Shown one piece after another: positions 50,868-59,791 of a stretch of DNA of 64,000 bases. The stretch spans positions 31,731-95,730 of the forward strand of contig CBDCOD010000019.1 of the NCBI GenBank assembly GCA_965219665.1. The letters are read 5' to 3'. The position numbers were made by a program, and so were the translations under genes. The first letter of the stretch is position 1. Each line of letters opens with the position of its first letter. The stretch is from CBDCOD01 sp965219665. Its GTDB lineage: Bacteria > Pseudomonadota > Gammaproteobacteria > CAKMZV01. Under the pieces are notes generated by a model that was not told the origin of the DNA, did no database searches, and worked only from the letters and a program-made list of their open reading frames with translations.

Positions 50868-52832
50868 ATGACAAAAAAATACTTTCACCTCACCATCGGC
50901 CCCGTGCAAGGGTTTATAGCCAGCGCGCGCCGTACCCGCGATTTATGGGCAGGATCCTTCATCCTCTCCACGCTATCTGCCGTTGCCATGCGCTCCGCTA
51001 TCGCTCAAGAGAGCACAACAATCATTTTCCCCGCTGCTGATAAGGGCTCTCTGCAATGGTTGGAACCCTCTAATACCCAACCTGAACGATTCCCTAACTA
51101 CCCCAACCGCTTTATGGCAGAAGTGCCAGCAGACTTTAACCCCCAAGCCGTAGTTACAGACATCAACGCAGCGTGGCAATCAATCGCCAATGCAGTCTGG
51201 ACAGCAGACTTTCAAAACGCCAACGCAGAAACCAAAGCAATCTGGGATAGACAAGTTGCACATTACTGGGAAATAAGTTGGGTGCTGACAGATGACCGAA
51301 AAGACACCAGTGCCTTAGATCGGCGCAAAAACTGGCGCAGCCACATCCCCCCTGCAGAACCCGGTAATAAATGTATGCTCATGGACAGCTTACAAGAGCT
51401 CTCCGGCAGCCTACAGGCAAGCACTATAGAACGACAAACATTCTGGAAAAAACAAGCACAAGTAAGCAAGAGATTAGATATAAGCGCCAAAGAACATTTA
51501 AGTGCCATTGCCTACATCAAACGCCGCCTAATCATTGCTCTTAAAGAAGGTATCCAGGCAGAATTAACAGGATGGCAATTAAACCTCAAAATAAATCCAA
51601 GTGATGCCAACGAAGACGACATTCGCTCTCAAGCACCCTCCACCGCTCACATTGCCGCCGTCGATTGGCTAAAAGCCATTAAAAACAAAATGCAAGATGA
51701 TCAAACAGCCGAAGAAAAAATCAAAACCAACATCCGTAGATTGATCGAATCCATTGAAGGCATACCCCAAACCAATCATTTACTCAAAAGCGAAAGCAAT
51801 TCGACTCTCATTAAAGACAACAGAAAAAATTCTAACTTTAATAATCTTAGTTACTGTGAAGCCAGTCTGTTTTATCCACACCTTATCAATTCCCGCTTAG
51901 ACTTGGAACTCACACCCGACAACGAGCGAAAGCTGCTCGACAACCTCAACGCACTATGCGAGCGCGTAGACAAAAAGCCCACTGCCTTTTATGCAATACT
52001 GTGCATGGATGGCGACAGCTTTGGGCAATTCCTGAGCAACTCACAAAACCACGCCAAAATCAGCAAAGGGCTAAATGCATTCACTAAAGAAGTGCCGAAA
52101 ATAGTAAAACAACATACAGGCTTCACCCTCTATGCCGGCGGTGAAGATGTGCTTGCCATGCTCCCCATTAGCCAAGCCATTGCTTGCGCCCATAAGCTGC
52201 AACAAGAATTTACTGCAATTTTTCAAAGTAAGCTGAATAAGGGCGGAGAGAACGTACTGCCCACCATCAGCGCCGGCATCGTCTTTAGCCACCTCAAAAT
52301 GCCGCTGATGCAAAGCATAAGCCGCGCCCATGAGGTCTTAGACGACATTGCCAAAGAACAAACCGGGCGTAATGCCATCGCCTGTGAAATCAACAAACCC
52401 TCTGGTCGTACCGCACAATGGGCAATGCCTTGGGACAAGGCAGCCGATGACGATGATAACAGCGCTATGATGATTAGCACTATTAGCGAGACATTAAAAG
52501 AGAAAAATCAAGCCGATGCCTCTTTTTCTACCAAATTCCTCTATCACTTTCGCAATAGTTATCACTTATTCAAAGATAAGAACAGCCATGAGGCAATAAG
52601 CAAAGATCTGCTCACTGCCTTAGTGATCAGCAACCTACAACAAAGCAAAGGGCGCGCTGCTGAACTCAGCGCAGCAGAACAAAAACTTGCCAAACAAATC
52701 ATCGATCAATCCTGGATTTATAAATCAGATAGCAAAGGGCAGCCCATACAAAGCGACCAAATAAGTGATGCCTTCGTAATGCTCGCCCGCTTCTTAGCCA
52801 CTGATGGCATAGACGGAGGGAACCGCACATGA
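50868..52832 (+). CDS. cmr2: Type III-B Cas10 subunit Cmr2
   Basis: A 654-residue Cas10. The N-terminus YFHLTIGPVQGFIASARRTR is the Cmr2 opening; no N-terminal HD nuclease motif is seen, so target-activated DNA cutting is unlikely. The palm domain has CMDGDSFGQ (Asp381, Asp383) and YAGGEDVLAMLP with GGED at 424-427, where the usual motif is GGDD. Glu for the first Asp could still bind metal, so cyclic oligoadenylate synthesis is possible but should be tested. A Zn-finger-like Cys set was not obvious. It starts 4 bp after the cmr1 remnant and overlaps cmr3 by ATGA. Confidence 0.93.
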   Translation: MTKKYFHLTIGPVQGFIASARRTRDLWAGSFILSTLSAVAMRSAIAQESTTIIFPAADKGSLQWLEPSNTQPERFPNYPNRFMAEVPADFNPQAVVTDINAAWQSIANAVWTADFQNANAETKAIWDRQVAHYWEISWVLTDDRKDTSALDRRKNWRSHIPPAEPGNKCMLMDSLQELSGSLQASTIERQTFWKKQAQVSKRLDISAKEHLSAIAYIKRRLIIALKEGIQAELTGWQLNLKINPSDANEDDIRSQAPSTAHIAAVDWLKAIKNKMQDDQTAEEKIKTNIRRLIESIEGIPQTNHLLKSESNSTLIKDNRKNSNFNNLSYCEASLFYPHLINSRLDLELTPDNERKLLDNLNALCERVDKKPTAFYAILCMDGDSFGQFLSNSQNHAKISKGLNAFTKEVPKIVKQHTGFTLYAGGEDVLAMLPISQAIACAHKLQQEFTAIFQSKLNKGGENVLPTISAGIVFSHLKMPLMQSISRAHEVLDDIAKEQTGRNAIACEINKPSGRTAQWAMPWDKAADDDDNSAMMISTISETLKEKNQADASFSTKFLYHFRNSYHLFKDKNSHEAISKDLLTALVISNLQQSKGRAAELSAAEQKLAKQIIDQSWIYKSDSKGQPIQSDQISDAFVMLARFLATDGIDGGNRT

Positions 52833-53911
52833 ACAACACCATGCAAACCACCCACATCACCCTCACCCCCAACGACAGCCTGTTCTTTCGTGAATCCCGC
52901 CCTATGGAATCAGTCGGCGGCGCTATCCTAGAAAGCCAGTTTCCACCCAACCCCCAAACCCTTATTGGCGCCCTAAAAGGCTATGTTGGCGAGCAATATG
53001 GTGTGGACTTTAAAACCGTTCGCGAAAACACTAAAAAGGGCAAGCCCTATACAAAAGAGGGCTTCACCATGGACTTTGGTGACAGCAACGCAGACCTCTC
53101 CATAACCGATATGGCACTACGCCATCAAGACACGGGCATAGGCACAGACTACTACCCTGCCCCTCTCTTTGTGGCTTACAGCGAAACCGATAAGCAATAT
53201 GCTCTCATTCAACCCAGTGCGCAATCAACTGAATGCGATTTAGGCAACGTACACTTACCCACCCTCCCTAAAGAGAAGACGGGCTATAAACCCTTAGAAA
53301 ACGCTTGGCTGAGTAGTAAAGACTACACCAATGTCCTTCAAGGCAAACTGCCCACGAGCCACCTTAAAAAAAGCGCCATCCTTAAGGATGAGTTTCATCT
53401 TGGCATCAGCATTGACAAAGAGAGCAACACCGCAGAAGACCACAAACTCTATCAAAGCATGCACACCCGCCTCAAGCAAGGCATGCAGCTGCATCTCACG
53501 CTCCGACACCGTAAAGACATACAAATCAACAACGGAACCATCCGCTTAGGCGCAGAAGGAAGAAGTGCCCAACTCACAATCATCGAATCGCCCGAAAGCA
53601 TCACCTCCACCCCTAAAAATAACAAAATAAGCCTAATCTTAACCACCCCCGCACTGTTCAAAAACACAGACGCACTGCATGAAGCAATAGCGCAATACGG
53701 CACCCTGATCAGCGCCTGCTTAGGCAAAACCACCCGAATGGGCGGCTGGAATTTAGCCCAAAATCAACCACGAGAAGCCATCTCAGCCATTCCCGCTGGC
53801 AGCACGTGGTTCGTTGAGGCAAGCCCTAACGCATGCCCCCCTGCCGCCATTGGCGAGCAAACAACTAAAGGCTTTGGCATCGTCCGTTGCGGCACCTGGC
53901 AGCACCTATAA
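52829..53911 (+). CDS. cmr3: Type III-B RAMP protein Cmr3
   Basis: A 360-residue Cas5-like RAMP. LTPNDSLFFRESRPMES near residue 12 and FPPNPQTLIGALKGYVG near 38 are the family motifs. A C-terminal glycine-rich region includes LGKTTRMGGWNLAQ (about 298) and TTKGFGIVRCG (about 345). It contacts the crRNA 5' handle with Cmr2. A GGAGG ribosome site lies inside the end of cmr2. Confidence 0.92.
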   Translation: MNNTMQTTHITLTPNDSLFFRESRPMESVGGAILESQFPPNPQTLIGALKGYVGEQYGVDFKTVRENTKKGKPYTKEGFTMDFGDSNADLSITDMALRHQDTGIGTDYYPAPLFVAYSETDKQYALIQPSAQSTECDLGNVHLPTLPKEKTGYKPLENAWLSSKDYTNVLQGKLPTSHLKKSAILKDEFHLGISIDKESNTAEDHKLYQSMHTRLKQGMQLHLTLRHRKDIQINNGTIRLGAEGRSAQLTIIESPESITSTPKNNKISLILTTPALFKNTDALHEAIAQYGTLISACLGKTTRMGGWNLAQNQPREAISAIPAGSTWFVEASPNACPPAAIGEQTTKGFGIVRCGTWQHL

Positions 53912-53936
53912 ACACCCCAAAATTGAGGAATATAAT

Positions 53937-54782
53937 ATGAAAAACACCATACTTGGACTACACGCACAAACCGCCATCCACGCAGGATCAGGGCAATCAT
54001 TGGATGTCATCGACCTCCCCATTCAGCGCGAAGCCCACTCAGGCTACCCCGTTATCTTTGGTTCATCGCTCAAAGGCGCCCTGCGCGCCCATGCTGACCA
54101 CAACAACGCTGAACACCTCAGCACCATCTACGGTTCAGAAAATGCGGAACACGCCAGCGCCATCCGCATCAGCGATGCCAAGCTCATCGCCCTGCCGGTG
54201 CGCTCACTCACCACCCACTTTCGCCTTGTAACCTGCCCACACCTCTTAGAACGCCTCAACCGCGACCTCGCCCAAATTGGCAAGAATACATTAGAAATAC
54301 CCAGCGTTAAAAATGAAACTGAGATTCGCACCGCTGATCAAAAAGATCAAACAAACCTATTCTTAGAGGAGTACCGCTACACCGTACGCACCTGTGGGAA
54401 ACTACCGCACTGGCAACAACAAATAGCGGAACTCACCGGACAAAACAGCGAACAGTTAGCAAACCTATCCGTCATCTCCAATGACCAGTTTGCTCACATC
54501 TGCCAAACCGCCACTGCCATTGCCCCACACATTGCCATTGACAATAAAAACAAAACCGTCAAAGGCGGCGCACTCTGGTTTGAAGAAACCCTACCCCCCG
54601 AAACGCTCCTCTACAGCCTCATCAGCGCGGTTGATGCTCGACATAAAGACACAACATTAAAAGCGACTGAAGTGCTTAACGCATTCAAGCAGCCTCTAAC
54701 AGAAAGCTATCTCCAAGTCGGCGGCAACGAAACCGTGGGCATGGGTTGGTGCAAGGCGACGGTAACTGGAGGTGCACAATGA
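53937..54782 (+). CDS. cmr4: Type III-B backbone RAMP protein Cmr4
   Basis: A 281-residue Cas7-type backbone and target-RNA nuclease subunit. The N-terminus GLHAQTAIHAGSGQSLDVID, followed by the segment with an Asp corresponding to the active-site Asp of the family, and SSLKGALRAHAD near residue 43 are standard. VGGNETVGMGWCK near the C-terminus is the glycine-rich RAMP loop. AGGAA precedes ATG 53937. It overlaps cmr5 by ATGA. Confidence 0.95.
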   Translation: MKNTILGLHAQTAIHAGSGQSLDVIDLPIQREAHSGYPVIFGSSLKGALRAHADHNNAEHLSTIYGSENAEHASAIRISDAKLIALPVRSLTTHFRLVTCPHLLERLNRDLAQIGKNTLEIPSVKNETEIRTADQKDQTNLFLEEYRYTVRTCGKLPHWQQQIAELTGQNSEQLANLSVISNDQFAHICQTATAIAPHIAIDNKNKTVKGGALWFEETLPPETLLYSLISAVDARHKDTTLKATEVLNAFKQPLTESYLQVGGNETVGMGWCKATVTGGAQ

Positions 54783-55177
54783 GTAATACGATTACACCCC
54801 AAACCATTGAGCAACAGCGCGCAGCGTTTGCATACCAATTAGTCACAGCTCATAAAAAGAACGATCGACTCAAAGCCTACGCCCGTAACCTACCAGGCAT
54901 GATACTCACCAACGGCTTTGGGCAAGCCATGGCGTTTTGCCTATCTAAAAGCGGCAAGAATAACAGCAATGAAGAACAAGCCTATACAGCCCTGCAACAA
55001 GGCATCTTTGAATGGCTTGGGGCTGAACCGCAAAAACTGCTTAATGGTGGCTCAGACATCGTTGCCGCCATTACTGAACTTGACCAACACCGATATCAAC
55101 TCGCCACTGCCGAAGCCCTTGCTCTATGCAAATGGATCAAGCAACTCGCCACCGCTCTCATTGAAGATACAGACTAA
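54779..55177 (+). CDS. cmr5: Type III-B small subunit Cmr5
   Basis: A 132-residue helical protein. Features typical of Cmr5 are QRAAFAYQLV near the N-terminus, YARNLPGMILTNGFGQAMAF near 35, and the C-terminal LCKWIKQLATALI. It lies along Cmr4 on the complex. Start and cmr4 stop overlap (ATGA). Confidence 0.93.
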   Translation: MSNTITPQTIEQQRAAFAYQLVTAHKKNDRLKAYARNLPGMILTNGFGQAMAFCLSKSGKNNSNEEQAYTALQQGIFEWLGAEPQKLLNGGSDIVAAITELDQHRYQLATAEALALCKWIKQLATALIEDTD

Positions 55178-55206
55178 AAACACCGACTAACCCAACTTCT
55201 AAGAAA

Positions 55207-56465
55207 ATGCCCATGTCAAACCCATCAATGTTGCCACTACACAAATCTTGTAAAGACGCAGCCAAGCAATTAGATTCACACCTTGGTCTCTCAGGTTCAC
55301 ACCTTGGTCTCTACTTTGATAAATACTTCTCCTACTCCCGCTCTCCAAATAATAACATTGAAGCCGCACCTGAAAACAAAAAAGAATTTCTAAAAAAATT
55401 CAACAAAGCTAACATCCCACCATCGCTTGAAAATGCCAACATCAATCAAGTACGACTCATCCAAAAATTAAACGGCACATTCAAAGCCTTCAAAACCACC
55501 TCCTCCTTTGTAACCGGCATGGGGCAAGATCACCCCTTAGAAAATGGCTTTGCTTTTCACCCCACCTACGGCACCCCCTACCTCCCCGGCAGCAGTGTCA
55601 AAGGCATGCTGCGCCACTTCTTTACCCACCACTACCAATGGGGAAATGAAGATAAAGCAACATTCCTCAACCAAGTATTCGGCAGCGATAATCCCAAGCA
55701 ACCCGCCATAGGAAACTACCTGTTTTTTGATGCCCTCCCTACCGAGACCGTCACAATGCACACCGAAATCATGACCCCGCACTACGGCGATTGGTACGCA
55801 AAAGGAGGCGACAAAACAGAAAATACAAAAAACGACACATCATCCCAGGCGATTGGCACGAACCAATCCCTATCCAATTCCTTGCTGTCAAAAACGCCAC
55901 CTTCCTCTTTGCCATCGCCCCGCGCAATGGCACAACCGAGCAGCCTGACTACCTCTCCTTTCTCTTTAAAGGACTCGACTGCATCCTCATGCACCTTGGC
56001 GCTGGTGCCAAAACTGCCACCGGCTTCGGTTATATGGCTTTTAATGAAGAACAAACTGAAAAATCAGAAGAAAATGCGCTAACCCCCGAAGAAAAGAAAG
56101 AGCGCGAGCGAAAAATTGAAGAGCAGAAGCAAAAAGAGATTAAAGAGAATGCATGGAAAGAAACTAAAGCAAAAGAACAGGCAGAAGCAGCAAAGCGAGC
56201 AGCATTTGACAGCACCCTATCTACAACAGATAAATGGTTTTTAGAGAAAAACTATGCAGAATGCTCTCCAGATGGCGATGCCCTGGTTTTCAAAATAACC
56301 AAGCCCAACAAGGCACTCAAAGACCCTGACTTATCCTCAAATTTTGAGTTAAAGAAGGCGGTCATTGAAGTCATACAGGTGCATAAAGAAAAACCCTATT
56401 CCCACACCTTCTGGGACAAAACAATACGCAAAAAGGTCAACGATTCACTCAAAAAAATGAAATAA
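55207..56465 (+). CDS. cmr6: Cmr6, split by a -1 frame change at an A AAA AAC site
   Basis: The first frame (from ATG 55207) reads as Cmr6 through TYGTPYLPGSSVKGMLRHFF and EIMTPHYGDWYAKGGDK, then drifts into unrelated sequence to 56082. The family continues in the -1 frame from about 55833: IPGDWHEPIPIQFLAVKNAT, then LGAGAKTATGFGYMAF, to 56465. Joined at the A AAA AAC heptamer (55827-55833) it would give about 419 residues. After the RAMP fold there is an extra ~130-residue C-terminus: a Lys/Glu coiled coil (about 300-345) and a basic helical domain. A 21-bp in-frame duplication near the N-terminus doubles SHLGL. It is either a recent frameshift mutation, a recoded gene, or a sequence error in a 6-A run; the neighbouring cmr1 decay favours real mutation, the exact slippery frame favours recoding. 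Confidence 0.85.
55827..55833 (+). other. A AAA AAC slippery heptamer in cmr6
   Basis: The zero frame reads ACA AAA AAC, so the heptamer is in the exact X XXY YYZ phase needed for -1 slippage into the frame that continues Cmr6. AGGAGG lies at 55803-55808 (18 bases upstream; stimulators are usually 10-14). A GATTGG/CCAATC hairpin lies at 55851-55868, 17 bases downstream, farther than the usual 5-9. The context is suggestive, not proof. Confidence 0.5.
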
Positions 56466-56467
56466 TC

Positions 56468-56496
56468 CTGAACACATAAAAGCAATACGCCATAAT
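56468..56496 (+). promoter_or_regulatory. Possible internal promoter before the SPFH gene
   Basis: CTGAAC (56468-56473) and CATAAT (56491-56496) are 17 bp apart in the 65-bp gap between cmr6 and the SPFH gene. The -10 is good and the -35 weak. If used, the SPFH-to-cas2 chain could be expressed independently of the cmr genes. Confidence 0.35.
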
Positions 56497-56530
56497 GCTT
56501 ATGCTCAATGCACACAGCTATTAACCAACT

Positions 56531-57466
56531 ATGAACTTAGAACTTATGCAACTAATAGAACAATTCGGCTTTAGCCTCTTCGTCTTCGCTTTAATCACCC
56601 TTCTGCTCATCTACCTCCTGATGGGCATAAAAATCGTACCGCAAGCACAGCAATGGGTTATTGAGCGATTAGGCTCCTACAATCGCACCTTAGACGGTGG
56701 GCTCAACTACATCATACCCATCGTTGACTCTACACGCGCCAAATACCAAACACAAGAACAAGTCATTGACATTCCCTCGCAGCGCGTTATCACCCGTGAT
56801 AACGTTTCCATCTCTATTGATGGACTCGTATTCATCCGCATCACCAACGCCAAACAAGCCATCTATGGCGTATTAGACATGCGACACGCCATCTCACAAT
56901 TGGCACAAACCACGCTCCGCTCCGAAATTGGCAAAATGGACTTAGACGACTCCCTCTCCTCACGCGACCACCTTAACGCCGCACTCCTCACCGCATTAGA
57001 TAATGCTGCAGGTGGCTGGGGTGTCAAAGTAACGCGTGTAGAAATATCTGACATTGACGTACCCAGCGAAGTCAAAACAGCCATGGAACTGCAACTGCGC
57101 GCCGAGCGCGAACGCCGCGCCACTGTTACCAAAGCCGAAGGCGATAAAAACGCCGCCATTGCTCAAGCCGAAGGCGAGCGGCAACGTGCCTTTAAAGAAG
57201 CTGAAGCTATTGAGCGCACGGCAGACGCTAAACAATATGAGCAAATTCAACTTGCCGAAGGACAAAAGCAAGCGATGGAACTCATCAACCTGGCAATGGA
57301 AAACAACCCCCAAGCTGCCGATTTTTTACTTGCAAAAGACCGCATCAAAGCCTTCAATGACCTTGCCAAAAACACCAGTCAAGACAAAGTTATCGTACCG
57401 TACGAAGCCAGTGCCCTCGTTGGCGCACTCTCAATTATCACTGAGAACCTTACTAATAAAAAATGA
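56531..57466 (+). CDS. SPFH/Band 7 paraslipin (QmcA/stomatin-like)
   Basis: A 311-residue membrane protein: one N-terminal membrane helix (about 13-33), a Band 7/SPFH domain (about 35-195; VIERLGSYNRTLDGGLNYII and ARYQT-type segments), then a long Ala/Glu coiled coil (about 190-250; AERERRATVTKAEGDKNAAI). Family members form large ring or cage oligomers on membranes, usually with NfeD. Here the partner NfeD gene overlaps by ATGA. In most genomes this pair is housekeeping; here it is locked between cmr6 and CARF effector genes in one run of overlapping genes. Confidence 0.9.
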   Translation: MNLELMQLIEQFGFSLFVFALITLLLIYLLMGIKIVPQAQQWVIERLGSYNRTLDGGLNYIIPIVDSTRAKYQTQEQVIDIPSQRVITRDNVSISIDGLVFIRITNAKQAIYGVLDMRHAISQLAQTTLRSEIGKMDLDDSLSSRDHLNAALLTALDNAAGGWGVKVTRVEISDIDVPSEVKTAMELQLRAERERRATVTKAEGDKNAAIAQAEGERQRAFKEAEAIERTADAKQYEQIQLAEGQKQAMELINLAMENNPQAADFLLAKDRIKAFNDLAKNTSQDKVIVPYEASALVGALSIITENLTNKK

Positions 57467-57894
57467 CCACTCTACTCATCCCAGCTATACCCGCGTGGTA
57501 TCTCATCATCATCGGCATAGCCATTGTTGGTGTTGAACTGTTTTTCATGAACCTATTCGTCATACTCTGGTTTGGACTGGCAGCCATATTCATTGGTGCC
57601 CTCAACTTATTTTTACCCTTTTCTCACGGCGAATATCAACTACTACTCATTGCACTAATCGGCAGCACTGCCCTGTTCATGTATCATAAAAAATACAAAC
57701 CATCACGCACCAAAAATAAACACTTAGACTCCTATACTACAGGTGGAACAGGTAGCGTAATCACCACTAATCAAGGCATTAAAATCAATTATCAGGGAAC
57801 GCTCTGGAGCATTGCCCCACCAGCCCCCACCAACCTAAAAGACGGCGACAACGTCATCATCAAAGAAATCAAGTCCAATCAAGTCGTTTTATGA
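57463..57894 (+). CDS. NfeD-like membrane protein
   Basis: A 143-residue protein with two or three membrane helices in residues about 8-75 and a C-terminal OB fold (about 85-143; NYQGTLWSIAPPAPTNLKDG then VIIKEIKSNQVVL), the short NfeD form (YbbK-like). NfeD OB folds bind the SPFH partner. Starts at the ATGA overlap with the SPFH gene and ends in another ATGA overlap with the CARF nuclease gene. Confidence 0.88.
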   Translation: MTTLLIPAIPAWYLIIIGIAIVGVELFFMNLFVILWFGLAAIFIGALNLFLPFSHGEYQLLLIALIGSTALFMYHKKYKPSRTKNKHLDSYTTGGTGSVITTNQGIKINYQGTLWSIAPPAPTNLKDGDNVIIKEIKSNQVVL

Positions 57895-58928
57895 TTCTCA
57901 TATCACTGATTGGACCACAAATTCTCCCCAATATTTTTGCGCTCCGACACTACGGCAATGAAATCAGCAAGCACTTCATACTCTGCGATAAAAACCCTAA
58001 AAATCTGGCAGCTGCCCAATTGCTTAAAGATTTTTGTGAACCAAGCGGCATGCCAACCATCGTCATAACAGCCAACCTCAAACAAGCCCACAGTTGCTAC
58101 AACGTTTGCTGCCAAATCATTGAAGACAACCGTGCCGTGCAAACCATTCTCAATGCCACCTGTTCGCTCAAAACTGCCGCTCTTGGTGCTTTCATGGCAA
58201 TGCAACAGCACAATCAGCGCACCATCTATGTTGACGGGCAAAGAATCCAACGCGTCCACCACTCAGAGGATCACAACACCATCGCCCCTATTAAAGCCCG
58301 CATCAGTATTGCAGACTACCTACAAGCATACGGCTTTAGCATCACACCCTCTACCCAAGACCACACCATAGGGGAAAAATTTGGCAACTACCTCTTCGAC
58401 GACAACTTGCTCAGAATATGGATGAGGGATAGTAAATACACCCCCCACGAACGGATTGCAAAATGGCTCAGAAGCAACAACATACTCGCAGGCAACCGCA
58501 CGATAAAACCTGAAAAACGGGCATGGTATTCTGGCACCTGGTTTGAGCAATGGGTCTATGTCACACTGAAAAAACACTTTGCAAAAAATCCTGCTGTATC
58601 CGACATTTGTAGCAGCTTTAAGGTGAAAAAACATGCAGAAAATGAAATAGACGTTGCCTTTGTTCATAATAACATCCTGCACCTGATTGAATGCAAAGCA
58701 GGAAAGCCCGAAAAACAAAGCCAAGAAGGCCTGCGCTTCTCCAGCGTTGCTGAAACCATTGGTGGCACCTACACCAAATGCGCCGTACTATTTTTGCGCC
58801 CAACAAAAGACACCATAAAAGAACGCGCCAGCGACACCACCAACTTACACTACATTGACAACATTGAAAACACAACCGACTTATGCACCAAAGTAGATCA
58901 ATGGCTTGAAAAATCAAATTTCTCATGA
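57891..58928 (+). CDS. Can2/Card1-like CARF nuclease (DUF1887)
   Basis: A 345-residue effector. The N-terminal CARF-like domain (about 1-150) opens ILISLIGPQILPNIFALRHY and has LNATCSLKTAALGAFMAMQ near 85, in the place of the ligand-binding loop. A linker winged region follows, then a PD-(D/E)XK nuclease domain with Glu250/Asp254 (ENEIDVAF) and IECKAGK (Glu267, Lys269). Members are activated by cyclic tetra-adenylate to cut DNA and/or RNA nonspecifically. It is translationally coupled to NfeD upstream and the TM-CARF gene downstream. Confidence 0.85.
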   Translation: MILISLIGPQILPNIFALRHYGNEISKHFILCDKNPKNLAAAQLLKDFCEPSGMPTIVITANLKQAHSCYNVCCQIIEDNRAVQTILNATCSLKTAALGAFMAMQQHNQRTIYVDGQRIQRVHHSEDHNTIAPIKARISIADYLQAYGFSITPSTQDHTIGEKFGNYLFDDNLLRIWMRDSKYTPHERIAKWLRSNNILAGNRTIKPEKRAWYSGTWFEQWVYVTLKKHFAKNPAVSDICSSFKVKKHAENEIDVAFVHNNILHLIECKAGKPEKQSQEGLRFSSVAETIGGTYTKCAVLFLRPTKDTIKERASDTTNLHYIDNIENTTDLCTKVDQWLEKSNFS

Positions 58929-59791
58929 ACCCCAAAAACAACCCGGCACAAAACTTTAAGCTAAAAAATGCACTCACTAGCACCTTTGGCAGTCTGGACC
59001 TAACAACCATAGGAATCGCCATACTCCTATTAGCACTTATTGGCTGGAGCGCAGACAGCCTACTCAACACCCTCACCTTTAGCATAGCTTCCCCCTTAAC
59101 GCACCTTAGCATAGCAGCACTATCACTCGCTGCCTTATCCCTTCTTATAAAAATACTGCATAAAAAAGCACAAGGCATAGGCAACAACCTCCTCATTGAA
59201 GCCACCCAAAACAAACCCAAACGCTTAGATGCCCAAAACCTTATTTTTATCGTATCGCCTGCAAGGCACTTTGCCGATATAGATAAAAAACTACAATGCC
59301 CAGATACACAAAAAAACCTACAAGAATTGATAGAAGAAGAATCCACAGAAACGAAACCGACTACACAACCCAAAAAAAAATACCAATGGTATATGCCCTA
59401 TAGCACCATCAAAGAACATCAGCCCAAAAACATCTATCCCATCTTTACTTCAGGCGAATATGGCAGCAGTAAACAAAAAGAGACTTTCTTAAATCTCTTT
59501 AGAGGCATATTCCCCGACAAAACCATTCATGATGCAGATTATCAAACCCTACAATCCACCGATTTGACTGAGCTATCCAAAGCCTACGACAAGATAGAAC
59601 AAAAAGTTCTCAACGACGACAAATACCGCCCCAACCAAATTCTCGTTGATGTAACAGGCGGTCAAGCCTCCATGAGCGCCATGCTCGCTGTCAACTCCAC
59701 CATTGATGATGCCATCATCAGCTACGTGGACACCAATGACTATAAAATTCACTACTTTGACTTTCGCAGCCACAACCCATCAGAAGAATGA
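58925..59791 (+). CDS. Two-TM CARF-domain protein (candidate membrane effector)
   Basis: A 288-residue protein with two N-terminal membrane helices (about 28-43 and 62-78), a basic juxtamembrane stretch, then a soluble domain. In that domain LIFIVSPARH near 101, NIYPIFTSGEYGSS near 171 and ILVDVTGGQASMSAMLAV near 239 have the strand/loop pattern of a CARF domain. The TGG-containing loop resembles the D-x-TGG-x-K/A-x-M ligand loop. No nuclease, HEPN or protease motif was found. It recalls Cam1-type CARF membrane proteins but has two helices and a longer insert. It probably binds cyclic oligoadenylate and changes membrane state; this is inference. ATGA overlaps join it to the genes on both sides. 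Confidence 0.7.
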   Translation: MNPKNNPAQNFKLKNALTSTFGSLDLTTIGIAILLLALIGWSADSLLNTLTFSIASPLTHLSIAALSLAALSLLIKILHKKAQGIGNNLLIEATQNKPKRLDAQNLIFIVSPARHFADIDKKLQCPDTQKNLQELIEEESTETKPTTQPKKKYQWYMPYSTIKEHQPKNIYPIFTSGEYGSSKQKETFLNLFRGIFPDKTIHDADYQTLQSTDLTELSKAYDKIEQKVLNDDKYRPNQILVDVTGGQASMSAMLAVNSTIDDAIISYVDTNDYKIHYFDFRSHNPSEE

